NCBI GenBank assembly: GCA_013388555.1
Contig: JACAFD010000104.1
Location: 1-32,633 of the forward strand
DNA length: 32,633 nucleotides
Source of the DNA: Nitrospirota bacterium
GTDB lineage: Bacteria; Nitrospirota; Nitrospiria; Nitrospirales; Nitrospiraceae
Direction: 5' to 3'
Both the position numbers and the translations under genes were made by a program. Shown in pieces: positions 17,058-25,380 of the stretch (position 1 is its first letter; each line of letters begins with the position of its first letter). Under the pieces are notes generated by a model. The model saw only the letters and a program-made list of their open reading frames with translations, ran no database searches and had not been told where the DNA came from.

Positions 17058-18254
17058 TCACGATGCCTGTGCGCTGAAAATCTGAGCAAGCGTTTCAAGT
17101 AATCGATCGATCTCCGGCTCACTGATGATAAGGGGCGGTACGAACCGCAGCACATGCTCGCCGGTCGCATTGATCAGAATGCCGCGGGCTAAGCACTCGC
17201 TTACGACGGTTTTTGCGTCCATATCGAGCTCAATCCCTTGCAAGAGACCGAGCCCACGCACCTCTCGCACCACCCGGTGTCGCGCCTTACAGTCGGATAA
17301 CCCCTTCGCAAAATACTCTCCTGTTCTGCGCGCATGATCAAGTATTCGGCCATCCAGCAGGGCGTGGCAGACAGCCAATCCTGCCGCACAGGCAAGCGGA
17401 TTGCCGCCGAACGTCGAGGCGTGGCTGCCGGGTGAAAAAGCTTTCGCAACGGAGTCAATTGCAAGGCAGGCTCCGATGGGCACACCTCCACCCAACCCTT
17501 TTGCCAAGGTCATAATGTCCGGCTGCACCCCTAACTGTTCATAGGCAAAGAGCGATCCGGTCCGTCCCATCCCGGTCTGCACTTCATCGAAAATCAACAG
17601 CACATCTTTTCTTGCGCATAGATCTCTCACCTGCTTCAAATATTCGCGGTCTGCGACATGGACGCCCCCCTCGCCCTGAATCGGCTCGAGCATGATCGCC
17701 GCAGTCTTGTCAGTCACAGCCCGTTCCAGTTCTTCCTGATTATTGAAGGCGACGTAGCTGAATCCCTGCAGCAACGGCTCGTAGCCCTTCTGGACCTTGT
17801 CCTGGCCGGTCGCTGTCAACGTCGCCATCGTCCGGCCATGGAACGAGTTCTTCATCGTGACGATCTCGAACCGCCCGGCTCCATATCTGTCATGGGAATA
17901 GCGGCGGGCCAGCTTGATCGCGGCTTCGTTGGCCTCAGCCCCGCCGTTGCAAAAAAACACTTTGTCGGCAAAGGAATGCTCCACCAGGATCTGGGCCAGC
18001 TTTACTTGTGGCTCAGTGTAATAGAGGTTCGAGGTATGGATCAGCTGCGCGGCTTGGCGCTGGATCGCCTGAACCAGATCTGGGTGACCATGTCCGAGGA
18101 TGTTTACCGCAATCCCGCCGACGAAATCGAGATACTCCCGCCCTTCGAGGTCATACACTTTCGTCCCACGTCCGCGTACGATCGAGAGCGGTTGACGCGT
18201 ATAGGTCTGCATCATATAACGTGCAGCATCCTGCTGCAGTTCTTCTGTCGGCAT
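17058..18254 (-). CDS. argD: Acetylornithine aminotransferase
   Basis: 398 aa from the ATG at 18254 (MPTEELQQDAARYM), chosen because a GGGATAGG-type ribosome site precedes it; an ATG 13 codons upstream has none. It is a class-III PLP aminotransferase that converts N-acetylglutamate semialdehyde to acetylornithine, and often succinyl-DAP as well. Motifs: YLDFVGGIAVNILGHGHP near residue 45, FFCNGGAEANEAAIKLAR, FHGRTMATLTATGQ, EPIQGEGGV, LIFDEVQTGMGRTG, and the PLP lysine in TLAKGLGGGVPIGA near residue 250. As first gene of the arg operon, and with lysA/dapA/dapB nearby, it may serve both arginine and DAP synthesis; that dual role is inference. Confidence 0.95.
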   Translation of the reverse strand: MPTEELQQDAARYMMQTYTRQPLSIVRGRGTKVYDLEGREYLDFVGGIAVNILGHGHPDLVQAIQRQAAQLIHTSNLYYTEPQVKLAQILVEHSFADKVFFCNGGAEANEAAIKLARRYSHDRYGAGRFEIVTMKNSFHGRTMATLTATGQDKVQKGYEPLLQGFSYVAFNNQEELERAVTDKTAAIMLEPIQGEGGVHVADREYLKQVRDLCARKDVLLIFDEVQTGMGRTGSLFAYEQLGVQPDIMTLAKGLGGGVPIGACLAIDSVAKAFSPGSHASTFGGNPLACAAGLAVCHALLDGRILDHARRTGEYFAKGLSDCKARHRVVREVRGLGLLQGIELDMDAKTVVSECLARGILINATGEHVLRFVPPLIISEPEIDRLLETLAQIFSAQAS

Positions 18255-18383
18255 AAGAGACCTATCCCTTTGTAAAGTAAGGGAAGGTAGCATAGGCCTC
18301 CCGATGGAAGCAACTTGAAACGGGCGGTAGGCAATGTGAGGCAGCGTCGCTGGGCTTCTGTACCAGGTATTGTCTGTATTGTG

Positions 18384-18390
18384 CTATTCT
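18384..18390 (+). promoter_or_regulatory. Extended -10 candidate for the DUF2628 gene
   Basis: TGCTATTCT (18382-18390) fits an extended -10 and ends seven bases before the ATG at 18398, so transcription would start at or beside the start codon. No Shine-Dalgarno is present, in agreement with a leaderless transcript. No good -35 box is seen. Confidence 0.35.
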
Positions 18391-18397
18391 GTGACCG

Positions 18398-19039
18398 ATG
18401 AAAGCCTGCGCGCATTGCCAACAGCAGAACCAGGAAGACGCAAAATTCTGCTACCAGTGCGGCAGTACGCTGACCGTGGAGCCTGAACCACCGATTGCTC
18501 ACCCAATAACACCCGTGACTCATACAGATGAGCAGCTCTGGCGTCAATTCATCGGCCCCTCTGCCGACCATTATCTGCAACATTTTAGAAAGTTCGGATT
18601 GGGAGACAAGCCGAAATTTGCCCTGACGTGGAACTGGCCAGCCTTTCTCTATATTTCCTTTCTCTGGTTTCTCTATCGCAAAATGTATGTCTATGCACTG
18701 GTCTACGCCCTCGGTCCGATGATCTCGACCTATTTGACCGGTGACATCACCGTGGGTCTCATCTGGAGTATCATGGCCGGAGCCACAGCGAACTATATCT
18801 ATTACTGGCATTGTCGAGAGAAGATCGGCGAGATCAAGCAGGGTTCTTGGAGTGACCTGGCCAAGCGGGACGAAGTATTGAAGGAGACTGGAGGCGTCCA
18901 GCCCTACTTAATCTACGTCGGCATCGCCCTCTACGTACTGTTCATTTTGTCCATGATCAAAATGGTTCAGGAGGGGCCGCCAGGCGGAGATCGTTCACCG
19001 GAAAAACCGGCGAAGCCGGCCTCGGCAAGCAGCGTGTGA
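18398..19039 (+). CDS. Zinc-ribbon DUF2628-type membrane protein
   Basis: 213 aa. The N-terminus is a zinc ribbon: CAHC (residues 4-7) and CYQC (18-21). A Pro-rich linker follows, then a DUF2628-like part: WRQFIGPSADHYLQHFRKF, GDKPKFALTWNWPAFL, then helices at about 85-130 (YISFLWFLYRKMYVYALVYA, VGLIWSIMAGATANYIYYW) and a further helix near 175-195 (YLIYVGIALYVLFILSMIKM). The tail is low-complexity and charged. DUF2628 proteins are small inner-membrane proteins of unknown function. It is divergent from argD; the start codon lacks a ribosome site. Confidence 0.85.
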   Translation: MKACAHCQQQNQEDAKFCYQCGSTLTVEPEPPIAHPITPVTHTDEQLWRQFIGPSADHYLQHFRKFGLGDKPKFALTWNWPAFLYISFLWFLYRKMYVYALVYALGPMISTYLTGDITVGLIWSIMAGATANYIYYWHCREKIGEIKQGSWSDLAKRDEVLKETGGVQPYLIYVGIALYVLFILSMIKMVQEGPPGGDRSPEKPAKPASASSV

Positions 19040-19411
19040 CGAGCGGAGACGATCGCTGACGGATGCTAGCCATGGCAAGAAGTGAAATTTCCTCTTCCGG
19101 CATCGGCATGTCCGCCGCTGCCCTTCCAACCGTTTCAGTCAGGAAACTAGAGTAATTTAGGACACAGGCGGTTGAGAAAGGTCAGACGTCTTACCCACCC
19201 GACTCCGGTGCGCCGAGACGCGCCGTTCCACGGGCGAGGCCGCATTGCTCGAGGAGGCGAGGAGGTACGCACCACACTTCGTCTGGGCCGTTCGCCCGTG
19301 CACATGGATCTTGGCGAACGGAGAAAGCCCTCTGATGGCTTCTTCTAAGATCGACTTGGTACGAACTGAGTCGATATCAGCCCTGTCAGGGCGTTCAGAC
19401 TAGCCTCACGT
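19040..19411. other. 372-base gene-poor stretch between two convergent genes
   Basis: No start-to-stop gene is supported. One minus-strand frame is open for 80 codons between stops at 19402-19400 and 19159-19157. It reads like protein in part (RTKSILEEAIRGLSPFAKI, then HVHGR and CGAYLLAS) but has no usable start codon, so it may be a decayed gene fragment. The stretch also holds the 9-base inverted repeat at 19288-19321 and a small GCCCTG-T-CAGGGC palindrome at 19380-19392, just past the FGE-cytochrome stop. Confidence 0.4.
19288..19321. repeat. Perfect 9-base inverted repeat
   Basis: CCGTTCGCC at 19288-19296 is exactly complementary in reverse to GGCGAACGG at 19313-19321, with a 16-base loop that itself contains GTGCAC. 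No U-run follows on either strand, so it is not a standard terminator. Confidence 0.6.
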
Positions 19412-20632
19412 TCAGGGCTTGTAATCGGTGTGTTCGGAGGGTTTACCCCCATGTGAGAACTGATGAATGTAGGCGATCACCTTCCAGATCTGCTCTTCTG
19501 AGAGGTACGACTTCCAGGCCTTCATTGTCGTCTTTGGAACCCCTTCGGCCACTCGCCAGAACCAGTAGCTGTCTGAGAAGCGGCTGGTGTTTTTCTGGTC
19601 ACGAAGCCCTCCCCCACTTTTTACCGGCTTGCCGTCCTTATGGCAACTGCGGCAGCCCTCCTGGGAGTAAACCTGCTTTCCCTCCTCAATGATATTCGGG
19701 TCCGTCCACCAGCCAGTCGGCATATGTTTGTCGGTATAATCGGCCGGAACCGGAGACAATGGCATTAGTTCCCCTGAGGACGCCATCCTTCCTGAAGGAG
19801 TCAGGACAGGATTTTTTGCACAGCGGAACCCGCTGTTGAAGTTTCGGTACGACGGTGATTCATAGCTGGGGGATAACGGTAGGTTGAAGTCCCGGCGTGA
19901 GGATCGCAGGTTCTCCGGAGCGAGGTCCCACGAGCCGCCCCGCAACACTCTGTATTTACCATTTTCCGGCCCCTTCGGGTTCTGCGCCGGGCTGGTCGTG
20001 TAATAGTCCTGGTCATACCAGTCGCTCACCCATTCCCAGACATTCCCCGCTAGATCATAGATCCCATAGGGGCTCTTGCCGTCTTTCAATTGTCCCACCG
20101 GCACCAGCGCGTCATGGTTGTTCCACTTCTCCTTCCCATAGTTCGCCCGTAGCGGATCGGGTGGCTCATTGCCCCATGGATAGATTCGCCCATCCGCCCC
20201 CCGTGCCGCCTTCTCCCATTCCGCTTCTGTTGGGAGACGCTTGCCGGCCCACTCGCAATAGGTGCTCGCATCCGACCAATCGACATTCACGACCGGGCGC
20301 TTCTGATGGGGCGGCTGGTCCATGGTTGTCCACATCGGTGGTCCGTTCACGCCCCTGGCCTCCAGAAACTTTGCATACTGCCCGACAGTCACTTCATACT
20401 TGTCGATGTAATAGGCATCGAGAGAGACCCGATGGACGGGCTTTTCATCGTCACTACCGTCGTTGCTCCCCATGGTAAATTCCCCCGCTGGTACGAGCAC
20501 CATCGGTGCCCCGTCTTTACCGGTGATCTCCTGCTGCCCCTGCGCCGGGCCTGCGACCCACACGACGAACGTGACAGCCATCAGCAAACCGAGCGCACGC
20601 AACCGCACCTGCCCACTTTGCCTCACTCCCAT
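19412..20632 (-). CDS. Secreted FGE-fold protein fused to a C-terminal mono-heme cytochrome c
   Basis: 406 aa with a strong AAGGAGGAG ribosome site. A signal peptide (about residues 1-33) leads to an FGE-sulfatase domain: VPAGEFTMGSNDG (47-59), YYIDKYEVTVGQY, CEWAGKRLPTEAEWEKAARG (126-145), AGNVWEWVSDWYD (195-207), RGGSWDLAPENLRSSRRDFN (231-250) and FRCAK (269-273). The structural Cys pair of FGE (Cys126 and Cys271 here) is kept, but the catalytic CxxxxC after GGS is absent (Leu at both places). After a linker comes a class-I-type cytochrome c: CRSCH (327-331), with the likely axial Met370 in TTMKAWKSYL, then EEQIWKVIAYIHQF. It is therefore probably a periplasmic redox protein with an FGE-like binding module, not a sulfatase activator. 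It is the last gene of the minus-strand run. Confidence 0.9.
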   Translation of the reverse strand: MGVRQSGQVRLRALGLLMAVTFVVWVAGPAQGQQEITGKDGAPMVLVPAGEFTMGSNDGSDDEKPVHRVSLDAYYIDKYEVTVGQYAKFLEARGVNGPPMWTTMDQPPHQKRPVVNVDWSDASTYCEWAGKRLPTEAEWEKAARGADGRIYPWGNEPPDPLRANYGKEKWNNHDALVPVGQLKDGKSPYGIYDLAGNVWEWVSDWYDQDYYTTSPAQNPKGPENGKYRVLRGGSWDLAPENLRSSRRDFNLPLSPSYESPSYRNFNSGFRCAKNPVLTPSGRMASSGELMPLSPVPADYTDKHMPTGWWTDPNIIEEGKQVYSQEGCRSCHKDGKPVKSGGGLRDQKNTSRFSDSYWFWRVAEGVPKTTMKAWKSYLSEEQIWKVIAYIHQFSHGGKPSEHTDYKP

Positions 20633-20670
20633 GCATCTCCTCCTTGCCGTTTACTCACCGGTCAGCCCAT

Positions 20671-20686
20671 TGTAGACATGCTTGCT
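20671..20686 (-). promoter_or_regulatory. Possible operator upstream of the FGE-cytochrome gene
   Basis: Minus-strand AGCAAGCATGTCTACA lies about 40 bases before the ATG at 20632. Its first 14 bases match AGCAAGTATGTCTA at 32084-32097, beside the MerR-type regulator, at 13 of 14 positions. It is tentative, since orientation relative to the gene differs between the two places. Confidence 0.3.
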
Positions 20687-20710
20687 AGTGCTGCTTCACC
20701 ACGATCCTGT

Positions 20711-21220
20711 TCAGGAAAAGCGCTTTATCTGTTCCGTCAAGGTGTTCGCAACTAGAGTCAGATCGAACGGCCAGGCGTAGCGGAATTCGACCTCCGGATG
20801 CTGCGGCCGTAGATGATCGAGGATTTCAGGAATCTCAACTTCCGAGTGAGAACCGCCGGGCGTAAACATCGTCGTGGTCACGGTAATGTGGGTCGCGCCT
20901 TTTTCGATCAGCTCTTCCACCGATTCTTCCAAAGTCGGGGCACAGAACTCGTTGTAGGCCACGGCAAAAAGCACATTGCCCAGGTTGGCTCGCAACTCAG
21001 CAGCCACTGCCTCAAGTCCCGATTGATAGGGGTCCGTCTCCCGCGTTCTCGGCCACTGGCGAATCTTGGCATCCAGCTCAAGTTCTTCCGGCGAGGGCGG
21101 GATCTTTGCCGCGCGCCGCTGAGCCTCCAGCCTTTTCAGTTTCGTGACCAATTCCTGCGGGCAACCCTTGGGAATGCCCCCGTGACCAACTAGAATCACT
21201 CCCCGTACAACTGTCGCCAT
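20711..21220 (-). CDS. CbiX/SirB-family chelatase-like protein
   Basis: 169 aa with AAGGAG seven bases before the ATG. The single-domain CbiX pattern is visible: VRGVILVGHGGIPKGCP at the start with the metal-site His in GHGG (residue 13), YNEFCAPTLEESVEEL near residue 90, and the second metal-site region TMFTPGGSHSEVEIPEIL near residues 118-135. CbiX/SirB insert cobalt or iron into sirohydrochlorin. The insertion at about 24-65 (LKRLEAQRRAAKIPPSPEEL) is unusual, so chelatase activity is not certain. Linkage to a cobalamin-binding regulator makes a tetrapyrrole role plausible. The DUF523-DUF1722 gene is 30 bases upstream. Confidence 0.75.
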   Translation of the reverse strand: MATVVRGVILVGHGGIPKGCPQELVTKLKRLEAQRRAAKIPPSPEELELDAKIRQWPRTRETDPYQSGLEAVAAELRANLGNVLFAVAYNEFCAPTLEESVEELIEKGATHITVTTTMFTPGGSHSEVEIPEILDHLRPQHPEVEFRYAWPFDLTLVANTLTEQIKRFS

Positions 21221-21250
21221 CAGCGCACTCCTTTCCTCAGACGTGATGAT

Positions 21251-22204
21251 TTACACATGGTTGCGCAACATGAGTTCCTTCGGATGTGGATTGAGATAGA
21301 TCTGATCATGAATGTACCCGACATCGAAGATCTTGACGTAATGTTTGATCAGCGTCAGAGGGACAACCAAGGGTGTGAGTTCCTGATGGTAATCACCGAT
21401 CACGCCCAATAGCTCGGCTTTCTCGTGAGCGCCGAGCCGCTCCTTGAAATACCCCAGGATGTGTTGGAGTACGTTCACATGTTTGCGCACCGTCGCTTTC
21501 ACGGCCAATGCCTTCATGAACAGTTCTCCATACCGGTGAGCGAATTCCTTGGGACGGTGCCGCTCTGCCTGACCGACCAGCCGCCCGAGCAATTCGTATT
21601 GCTGTGGGCTATGAGCTAACAGCAAATATTTGTGGATCGTGTGGAACTGCACCAGGGCCCGTCTCGTGACGCCACTCTGTACGAGGTCCTGCCAGCGGCG
21701 GTAACAGAAGACCCGCTCGATAAAATTCTCCCTCAGTGTAGGCTCGCAGAGCCGTCCTTCTTCCTCGACCGGAATCAACGGAAACTCCTCCATAAAAGCC
21801 CGCGCAAATAGTCCGACTCCATTCCGGTTGGGTATCCCATGCTCATTGTAAAGACGAACTCGCTCGATCCCGCAGCTCGGCGAACCCTTCTTAAAGACAT
21901 ACCCGGATAAGTCCAGCTCCATGAGTTGCGCGATACGATTCGTGGTCAACGTTTCCAGTGCGCGCGTGTGATCGGTCCCACTCTTGATCGTCACGAGTCG
22001 GGGATTCTGAGGATCGCCGACCAGTCGCATCGCCTCGCGAGGAGTGCCCAGTCCTGCCTCAACCTCCGGACAGACCGGAACCCACTCCACATAGCGGCCA
22101 AACACATCGGTCAGAAAACTGTCCCGCTTATGTCCCCCATCGAACCGGACTTCGTCTCCGAGGAGACAACGACTGATTCCAAGGCGGAGTGGCGTGGTCG
22201 TCAT
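21251..22204 (-). CDS. DUF523-DUF1722 protein (YbgA-like fused to TudS-like domain)
   Basis: 317 aa. The start at 22204 overlaps the photolyase stop as ATGA, and this start gives the usual N-terminus; the frame is open 95 codons further, but that is photolyase shadow. The N-terminal half is DUF523: GISRCLLGDEVRFDGGHKRD, VCPEVEAGLGTPREAMRL, KKGSPSCGI, whose three cysteines match the iron-sulfur ligands of TudS-type thiouracil desulfurases. The C-terminal half is DUF1722 (FHTIHKYLLLAHSPQQYELL, KHVNVLQHILGYFK, LTPLVVPLTLIKHY). ybgA also neighbours phr in E. coli, so this pairing is conserved. Its precise role is unknown; repair of modified nucleobases is a guess. Confidence 0.92.
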   Translation of the reverse strand: MTTTPLRLGISRCLLGDEVRFDGGHKRDSFLTDVFGRYVEWVPVCPEVEAGLGTPREAMRLVGDPQNPRLVTIKSGTDHTRALETLTTNRIAQLMELDLSGYVFKKGSPSCGIERVRLYNEHGIPNRNGVGLFARAFMEEFPLIPVEEEGRLCEPTLRENFIERVFCYRRWQDLVQSGVTRRALVQFHTIHKYLLLAHSPQQYELLGRLVGQAERHRPKEFAHRYGELFMKALAVKATVRKHVNVLQHILGYFKERLGAHEKAELLGVIGDYHQELTPLVVPLTLIKHYVKIFDVGYIHDQIYLNPHPKELMLRNHV

Positions 22205-23649
22205 CTCGTCCCCTGCAGTTTGCCGAGGCCTAAGTATTCCTCGCGGGCTTGCCGGTGGTCCACAATGGGCAAAGGATAGTCTGTGCCCAAACGGCATCCG
22301 GCCAGGGCCTGTTCTTCCTGGGTCATCATATGCGGCGCATGAATTCGGTGAGTCGGAACGGCTGCAAGCTCCGGCACATACTGCCGAATGTATGTCCCGT
22401 CCGGATCGAACTTCCTGCTCTGCAGCATGGGGTTGAAAATTCTGTAACCGGGCATAGAATCTGTTCCGGTCGAGGAGGCCCATTGCCAATTGCCATTATT
22501 GGCGGCCAGATCACCGTCGATGAGCCGCTGCATGAAATAGCGCTCACCGCTTTGCCAATCGATGCGAAGATCTTTGATGAGAAACGACGCCACGACCATC
22601 CGCACACGATTGTGCATCCACCCGGTCTGGTTCAGCTGCCGCATGCCTGCATCCACCAGCGGGTAACCAGTCTGTCCTTCACACCAGGCGGCATAGAGAC
22701 GATTCCGCTCTGCTCCAGACGGACGGGATCTCGGCAGTCCGTCCTTGCTTCGGAACGGACTGGAGGCCACTTGTGGAAACGCGGACAGGATTTGTTGGAA
22801 AAACTCACGCCAGATCAATTCATCGATCCACGTGAGTACATCGCGACGCGATACTCGGCTTCCTGCTGCGAACGTGCCTAAGGCGGCATGCACAGCGGTT
22901 CGCACCGAGAGCGTTCCGAACCGGAACTGTGGAGAGAGTTTGGAGGTCCCGTCGATTGCGGGGAGGTTCCGTCCTTTAACATAGCAATGGACGGGACCAT
23001 CAAGAAACCAGCGCAGCCGCCGCTGCGATTCTTTCTCTCCTGGGTTGATTGACAAGGGAACTGTCTGATAGCCGAGATCTTCCACGGTCGGCAGGGCAAT
23101 CCGTGGTGACGAGGTACCACCTTGCTGGTTTCGTTGCCTGACAGGGGAGGGAAGAAGCGGCGGGGTTGTGGCGTGCCACTTCGTCCACCAGCGGGCACGA
23201 TAGGCACTGTATCGCTGCAAGGGAGCTCCCGTCGATCCTCTGATTTCCTCTGCTTCGAATACTACATGGTCTTTGAACGTGTGGACCGCCACACCACGGG
23301 TCATGAGCGCCTGCTGGATTTTCCGATCTCGGTCAATCGCCGCCGGCTCATAGTCACGGTTCCAATAGACCACATCTGCCTTCCATTCACGTGCGGCTTG
23401 AACCACTTCTTCGTCCGGTTCACCGCGACGCCATTGAAGCTGAAAGCCCAGCCCGGCTAGAGATGTGGTCAGTTCCTGCAGGCAGCCGAGCATGAAGTTC
23501 ACACAAGCTGGGCTGAAAACATGGGATTGCAGCAGAGGTTCATCGAACACGAACAAGGGGATGACCTCATCGCACTCGTTACAAGCCTCAGTCAGCGCAG
23601 GCTGATCGTTGAGCCGTAGATCCCGTCTGAACCAGACGATTCCACGCAT
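22201..23649 (-). CDS. phr: Deoxyribodipyrimidine photolyase
   Basis: 482 aa from the ATG at 23649, set by GGAG eight bases upstream; the first residues MRGIVWFRRDLRLNDQPAL are the canonical photolyase start. It uses light and FAD to split cyclobutane pyrimidine dimers. The N-terminal antenna-binding domain has VYWNRDYEP. The C-terminal FAD domain has LSPQFRFGTLSVR, WREFFQQIL, GYPLVDAGMRQLNQTGWMHN, RMVVASFLIKDL, DGDLAANNGNWQWASSTG and the final YRIFNPMLQSRKFDPDG. The NGNWQWASSTGTD block is the class-I CPD photolyase form. It sits between a PDZ protein and a DUF523-DUF1722 gene overlapping by four bases. Cryptochrome-like signalling cannot be excluded, but the substrate-side residues look standard. 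Confidence 0.95.
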   Translation of the reverse strand: MRGIVWFRRDLRLNDQPALTEACNECDEVIPLFVFDEPLLQSHVFSPACVNFMLGCLQELTTSLAGLGFQLQWRRGEPDEEVVQAAREWKADVVYWNRDYEPAAIDRDRKIQQALMTRGVAVHTFKDHVVFEAEEIRGSTGAPLQRYSAYRARWWTKWHATTPPLLPSPVRQRNQQGGTSSPRIALPTVEDLGYQTVPLSINPGEKESQRRLRWFLDGPVHCYVKGRNLPAIDGTSKLSPQFRFGTLSVRTAVHAALGTFAAGSRVSRRDVLTWIDELIWREFFQQILSAFPQVASSPFRSKDGLPRSRPSGAERNRLYAAWCEGQTGYPLVDAGMRQLNQTGWMHNRVRMVVASFLIKDLRIDWQSGERYFMQRLIDGDLAANNGNWQWASSTGTDSMPGYRIFNPMLQSRKFDPDGTYIRQYVPELAAVPTHRIHAPHMMTQEEQALAGCRLGTDYPLPIVDHRQAREEYLGLGKLQGTR

Positions 23650-23791
23650 CAGGGTCGCTCCTGCGATGACCACTTCAGCCTGTTCTCTGGCATGGGTCCA
23701 TCGATGAAGGAGGCGCGTCGCCGGATGAGATGGCAGGCTAACAGCAAGGTCGTCACCATTTGACCAGATCCGGTCGGCTTCATGACTGCTC

Positions 23792-24277
23792 CTATCGAGC
23801 CGGGCTCCCATGTGGCCTCATCTCGCCTTTGTAGAGTTTTTCGCCTGCGATACGCGTGATCGCAATCTCGCGCAGACTTCCGTCTCCCTTCACACCGAGC
23901 TTCACGGCAGTGCCAGCCTCCCCCCGGACCATTTGTATCACTTGTTCATAGGTTTTACCGCTGACTGCCATATCGTTCACCGTTACTATTTCATCTCCGT
24001 GCTTGAGGCCTGCCAGCCGTGCAGGACCCTCAGGATGCACATGGTTCACATAGAGCGAAGCCGGATCGCCGATTCGTTCCGCCCCGACATGCAGCGATAT
24101 GCCGATCACACCCTTCGGCAGATTGGCATCGTCTCCATACGGTCTCTGGGCCTGACTCTCTGGCTTATCCTGCTCCTCAGCCGCCCTCGCCTCACTTGTC
24201 GTCCCTGAGATCTGATATAGCACGACAGCCAACACGCTTAGCAATACGGTGGTCGTGATGTTCATTTTCTTAGTCAT
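23792..24277 (-). CDS. Membrane-anchored PDZ-domain protein
   Basis: 161 aa with a near-perfect AAGGAGGT ribosome site. Residues 8-30 form a signal anchor or signal peptide (TVLLSVLAVVLYQIS... to EARAAEE), followed by a charged linker and one PDZ domain from about residue 56: GVIGISLHVGAE, GPARLAGLKHGDEIVTVNDM, GKTYEQVIQMVRGEAGTAVK, then a strand to the end. No protease domain is attached, so it is probably a periplasmic scaffold or adaptor. It lies between the TIGR01777 epimerase and photolyase genes in the same direction. Partner unknown. Confidence 0.85.
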   Translation of the reverse strand: MTKKMNITTTVLLSVLAVVLYQISGTTSEARAAEEQDKPESQAQRPYGDDANLPKGVIGISLHVGAERIGDPASLYVNHVHPEGPARLAGLKHGDEIVTVNDMAVSGKTYEQVIQMVRGEAGTAVKLGVKGDGSLREIAITRIAGEKLYKGEMRPHGSPAR

Positions 24278-24387
24278 GATGGAAGTACCTCCTTGTTAAC
24301 GACAATCGATGTGCAAGTCCGACGACACCGAGTCCTGCGGTGGCTGGAGTGGACTTAGAGAGACCGATTGACCAACCGGGACCTCGG

Positions 24388-25317
24388 TTACCCCTTCCTC
24401 CATTCCTGCGCCAAGATTGCCCGCAAGGCCGACTCCAGAGTCGGGTAGAGAAAGCGGTATCCCTCGGAGAGTGCCTTCGTCGGATTGACCCGTTGGCCCG
24501 TGGTCATGAGCGTCCCGAGTTCGCCCAGTGCCATGCGTAGCGCGAAGCCTGGAACGGGCAGCCAGGATGGTCGGTGGAGAACTTGTGCGAGTACTGTACA
24601 GAACTGATTCATCGTCACAGGCTCGGGAGCTACCGCATTGACGGGGCCGGAGACACTCGGCGTCGTGAGTGCCCACTGGATCAGACCGATGTGATCGCGC
24701 CGATGGATCCACGACACCCACTGAGTTCCCGGCATGATCGGGCCGCCCGCAAAAAATCTAAATGGCAACAGCATCTTCGGCAAGGCTCCGCCATCTTGTT
24801 CGAGCACCATCCCGGTCCGCAACATGACGACTCGGACACCGAACTCTGCAGCCCGAAGTGCCTCCGCTTCCCACGCGAGACAGAGATCGGCCAGAAAGCC
24901 TTGGCCGCGCGCGGCACCTTCATTCAGAACACGATCATCGCTGGCCCCGTAGTAGCCGATACCGGAGGCATTGATCAGCGTACGGGGTTTCGAAGTGCGA
25001 CGCGACATGGCTTCTACCAGAAGACGAGTGGTGAGAACCCGGCTTTCCGTAAGAAGCTGCTTGCGGTCATCTGTCCAGCGCCCCTCCGCAATCGGTGCGC
25101 CGGCAAGATTGACGAGGGCATCGGCATTGTCGAGACATTTCTCCCAGATTCCTGCATCTCGACCATTCCACTCGACGACCGTGACGCTTGATCCACACGA
25201 TCGTTGGGCCTCATCCTTCCTTCTTGTAAGGAGGGTAATCTGATGTCCTGCCTGACAGAGCGCGGCACATAAGGGTTGGCCGATAAACCCCGTTCCACCG
25301 GTCACAACAATCTGCAT
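24388..25317 (-). CDS. TIGR01777-family NAD(P)-dependent epimerase-like protein
   Basis: 309 aa. The extended-SDR Rossmann motif VTGGTGFIGQPL opens the protein (residues 5-16). Then come DALVNLAGAPIAEGRWTDDR, the INASGIGYYGASDDR active-site region (Ser and Tyr near residues 118-123), and VVMLRTGMVLEQDGGALPKM. The C-terminal 50 residues (RPSWLPVPGFALRMALGEL, SEGYRFLYPTLESALRAI) are the DUF1731 tail specific to this family (E. coli YfcH, human SDR39U1). The substrate is unknown for all members as far as I know. AAGGA precedes the ATG. Such genes recur beside photolyase and LitR-type regulators, consistent with its neighbours here. Confidence 0.92.
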   Translation of the reverse strand: MQIVVTGGTGFIGQPLCAALCQAGHQITLLTRRKDEAQRSCGSSVTVVEWNGRDAGIWEKCLDNADALVNLAGAPIAEGRWTDDRKQLLTESRVLTTRLLVEAMSRRTSKPRTLINASGIGYYGASDDRVLNEGAARGQGFLADLCLAWEAEALRAAEFGVRVVMLRTGMVLEQDGGALPKMLLPFRFFAGGPIMPGTQWVSWIHRRDHIGLIQWALTTPSVSGPVNAVAPEPVTMNQFCTVLAQVLHRPSWLPVPGFALRMALGELGTLMTTGQRVNPTKALSEGYRFLYPTLESALRAILAQEWRKG

Positions 25318-25380
25318 GGTCTCATTCCTTCTCAGGACTACTTCGCGGGACCGGCTCGCGATCGGTCAGTGAACTGCATC

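Noticed and set aside
18212-18811. 199-aa minus-strand frame between argD and the DUF2628 gene
   Set aside because: It overlaps both the argD start and most of the DUF2628 coding sequence, whose zinc ribbon and membrane helices are convincing.
19897-20478. 193-aa plus-strand frame
   Set aside because: It is Pro/Ser/His/Arg-rich antisense shadow of the FGE-cytochrome gene.
22205-22489. 95-residue N-terminal extension of the DUF523-DUF1722 protein
   Set aside because: It is a shadow of the photolyase C-terminus; the ATGA overlap at 22204 gives the normal start.
23650-23811. 54-residue N-terminal extension of the photolyase
   Set aside because: The canonical photolyase start with GGAG eight bases upstream is at 23649; the extension overlaps the PDZ gene end and matches no antenna-domain feature.
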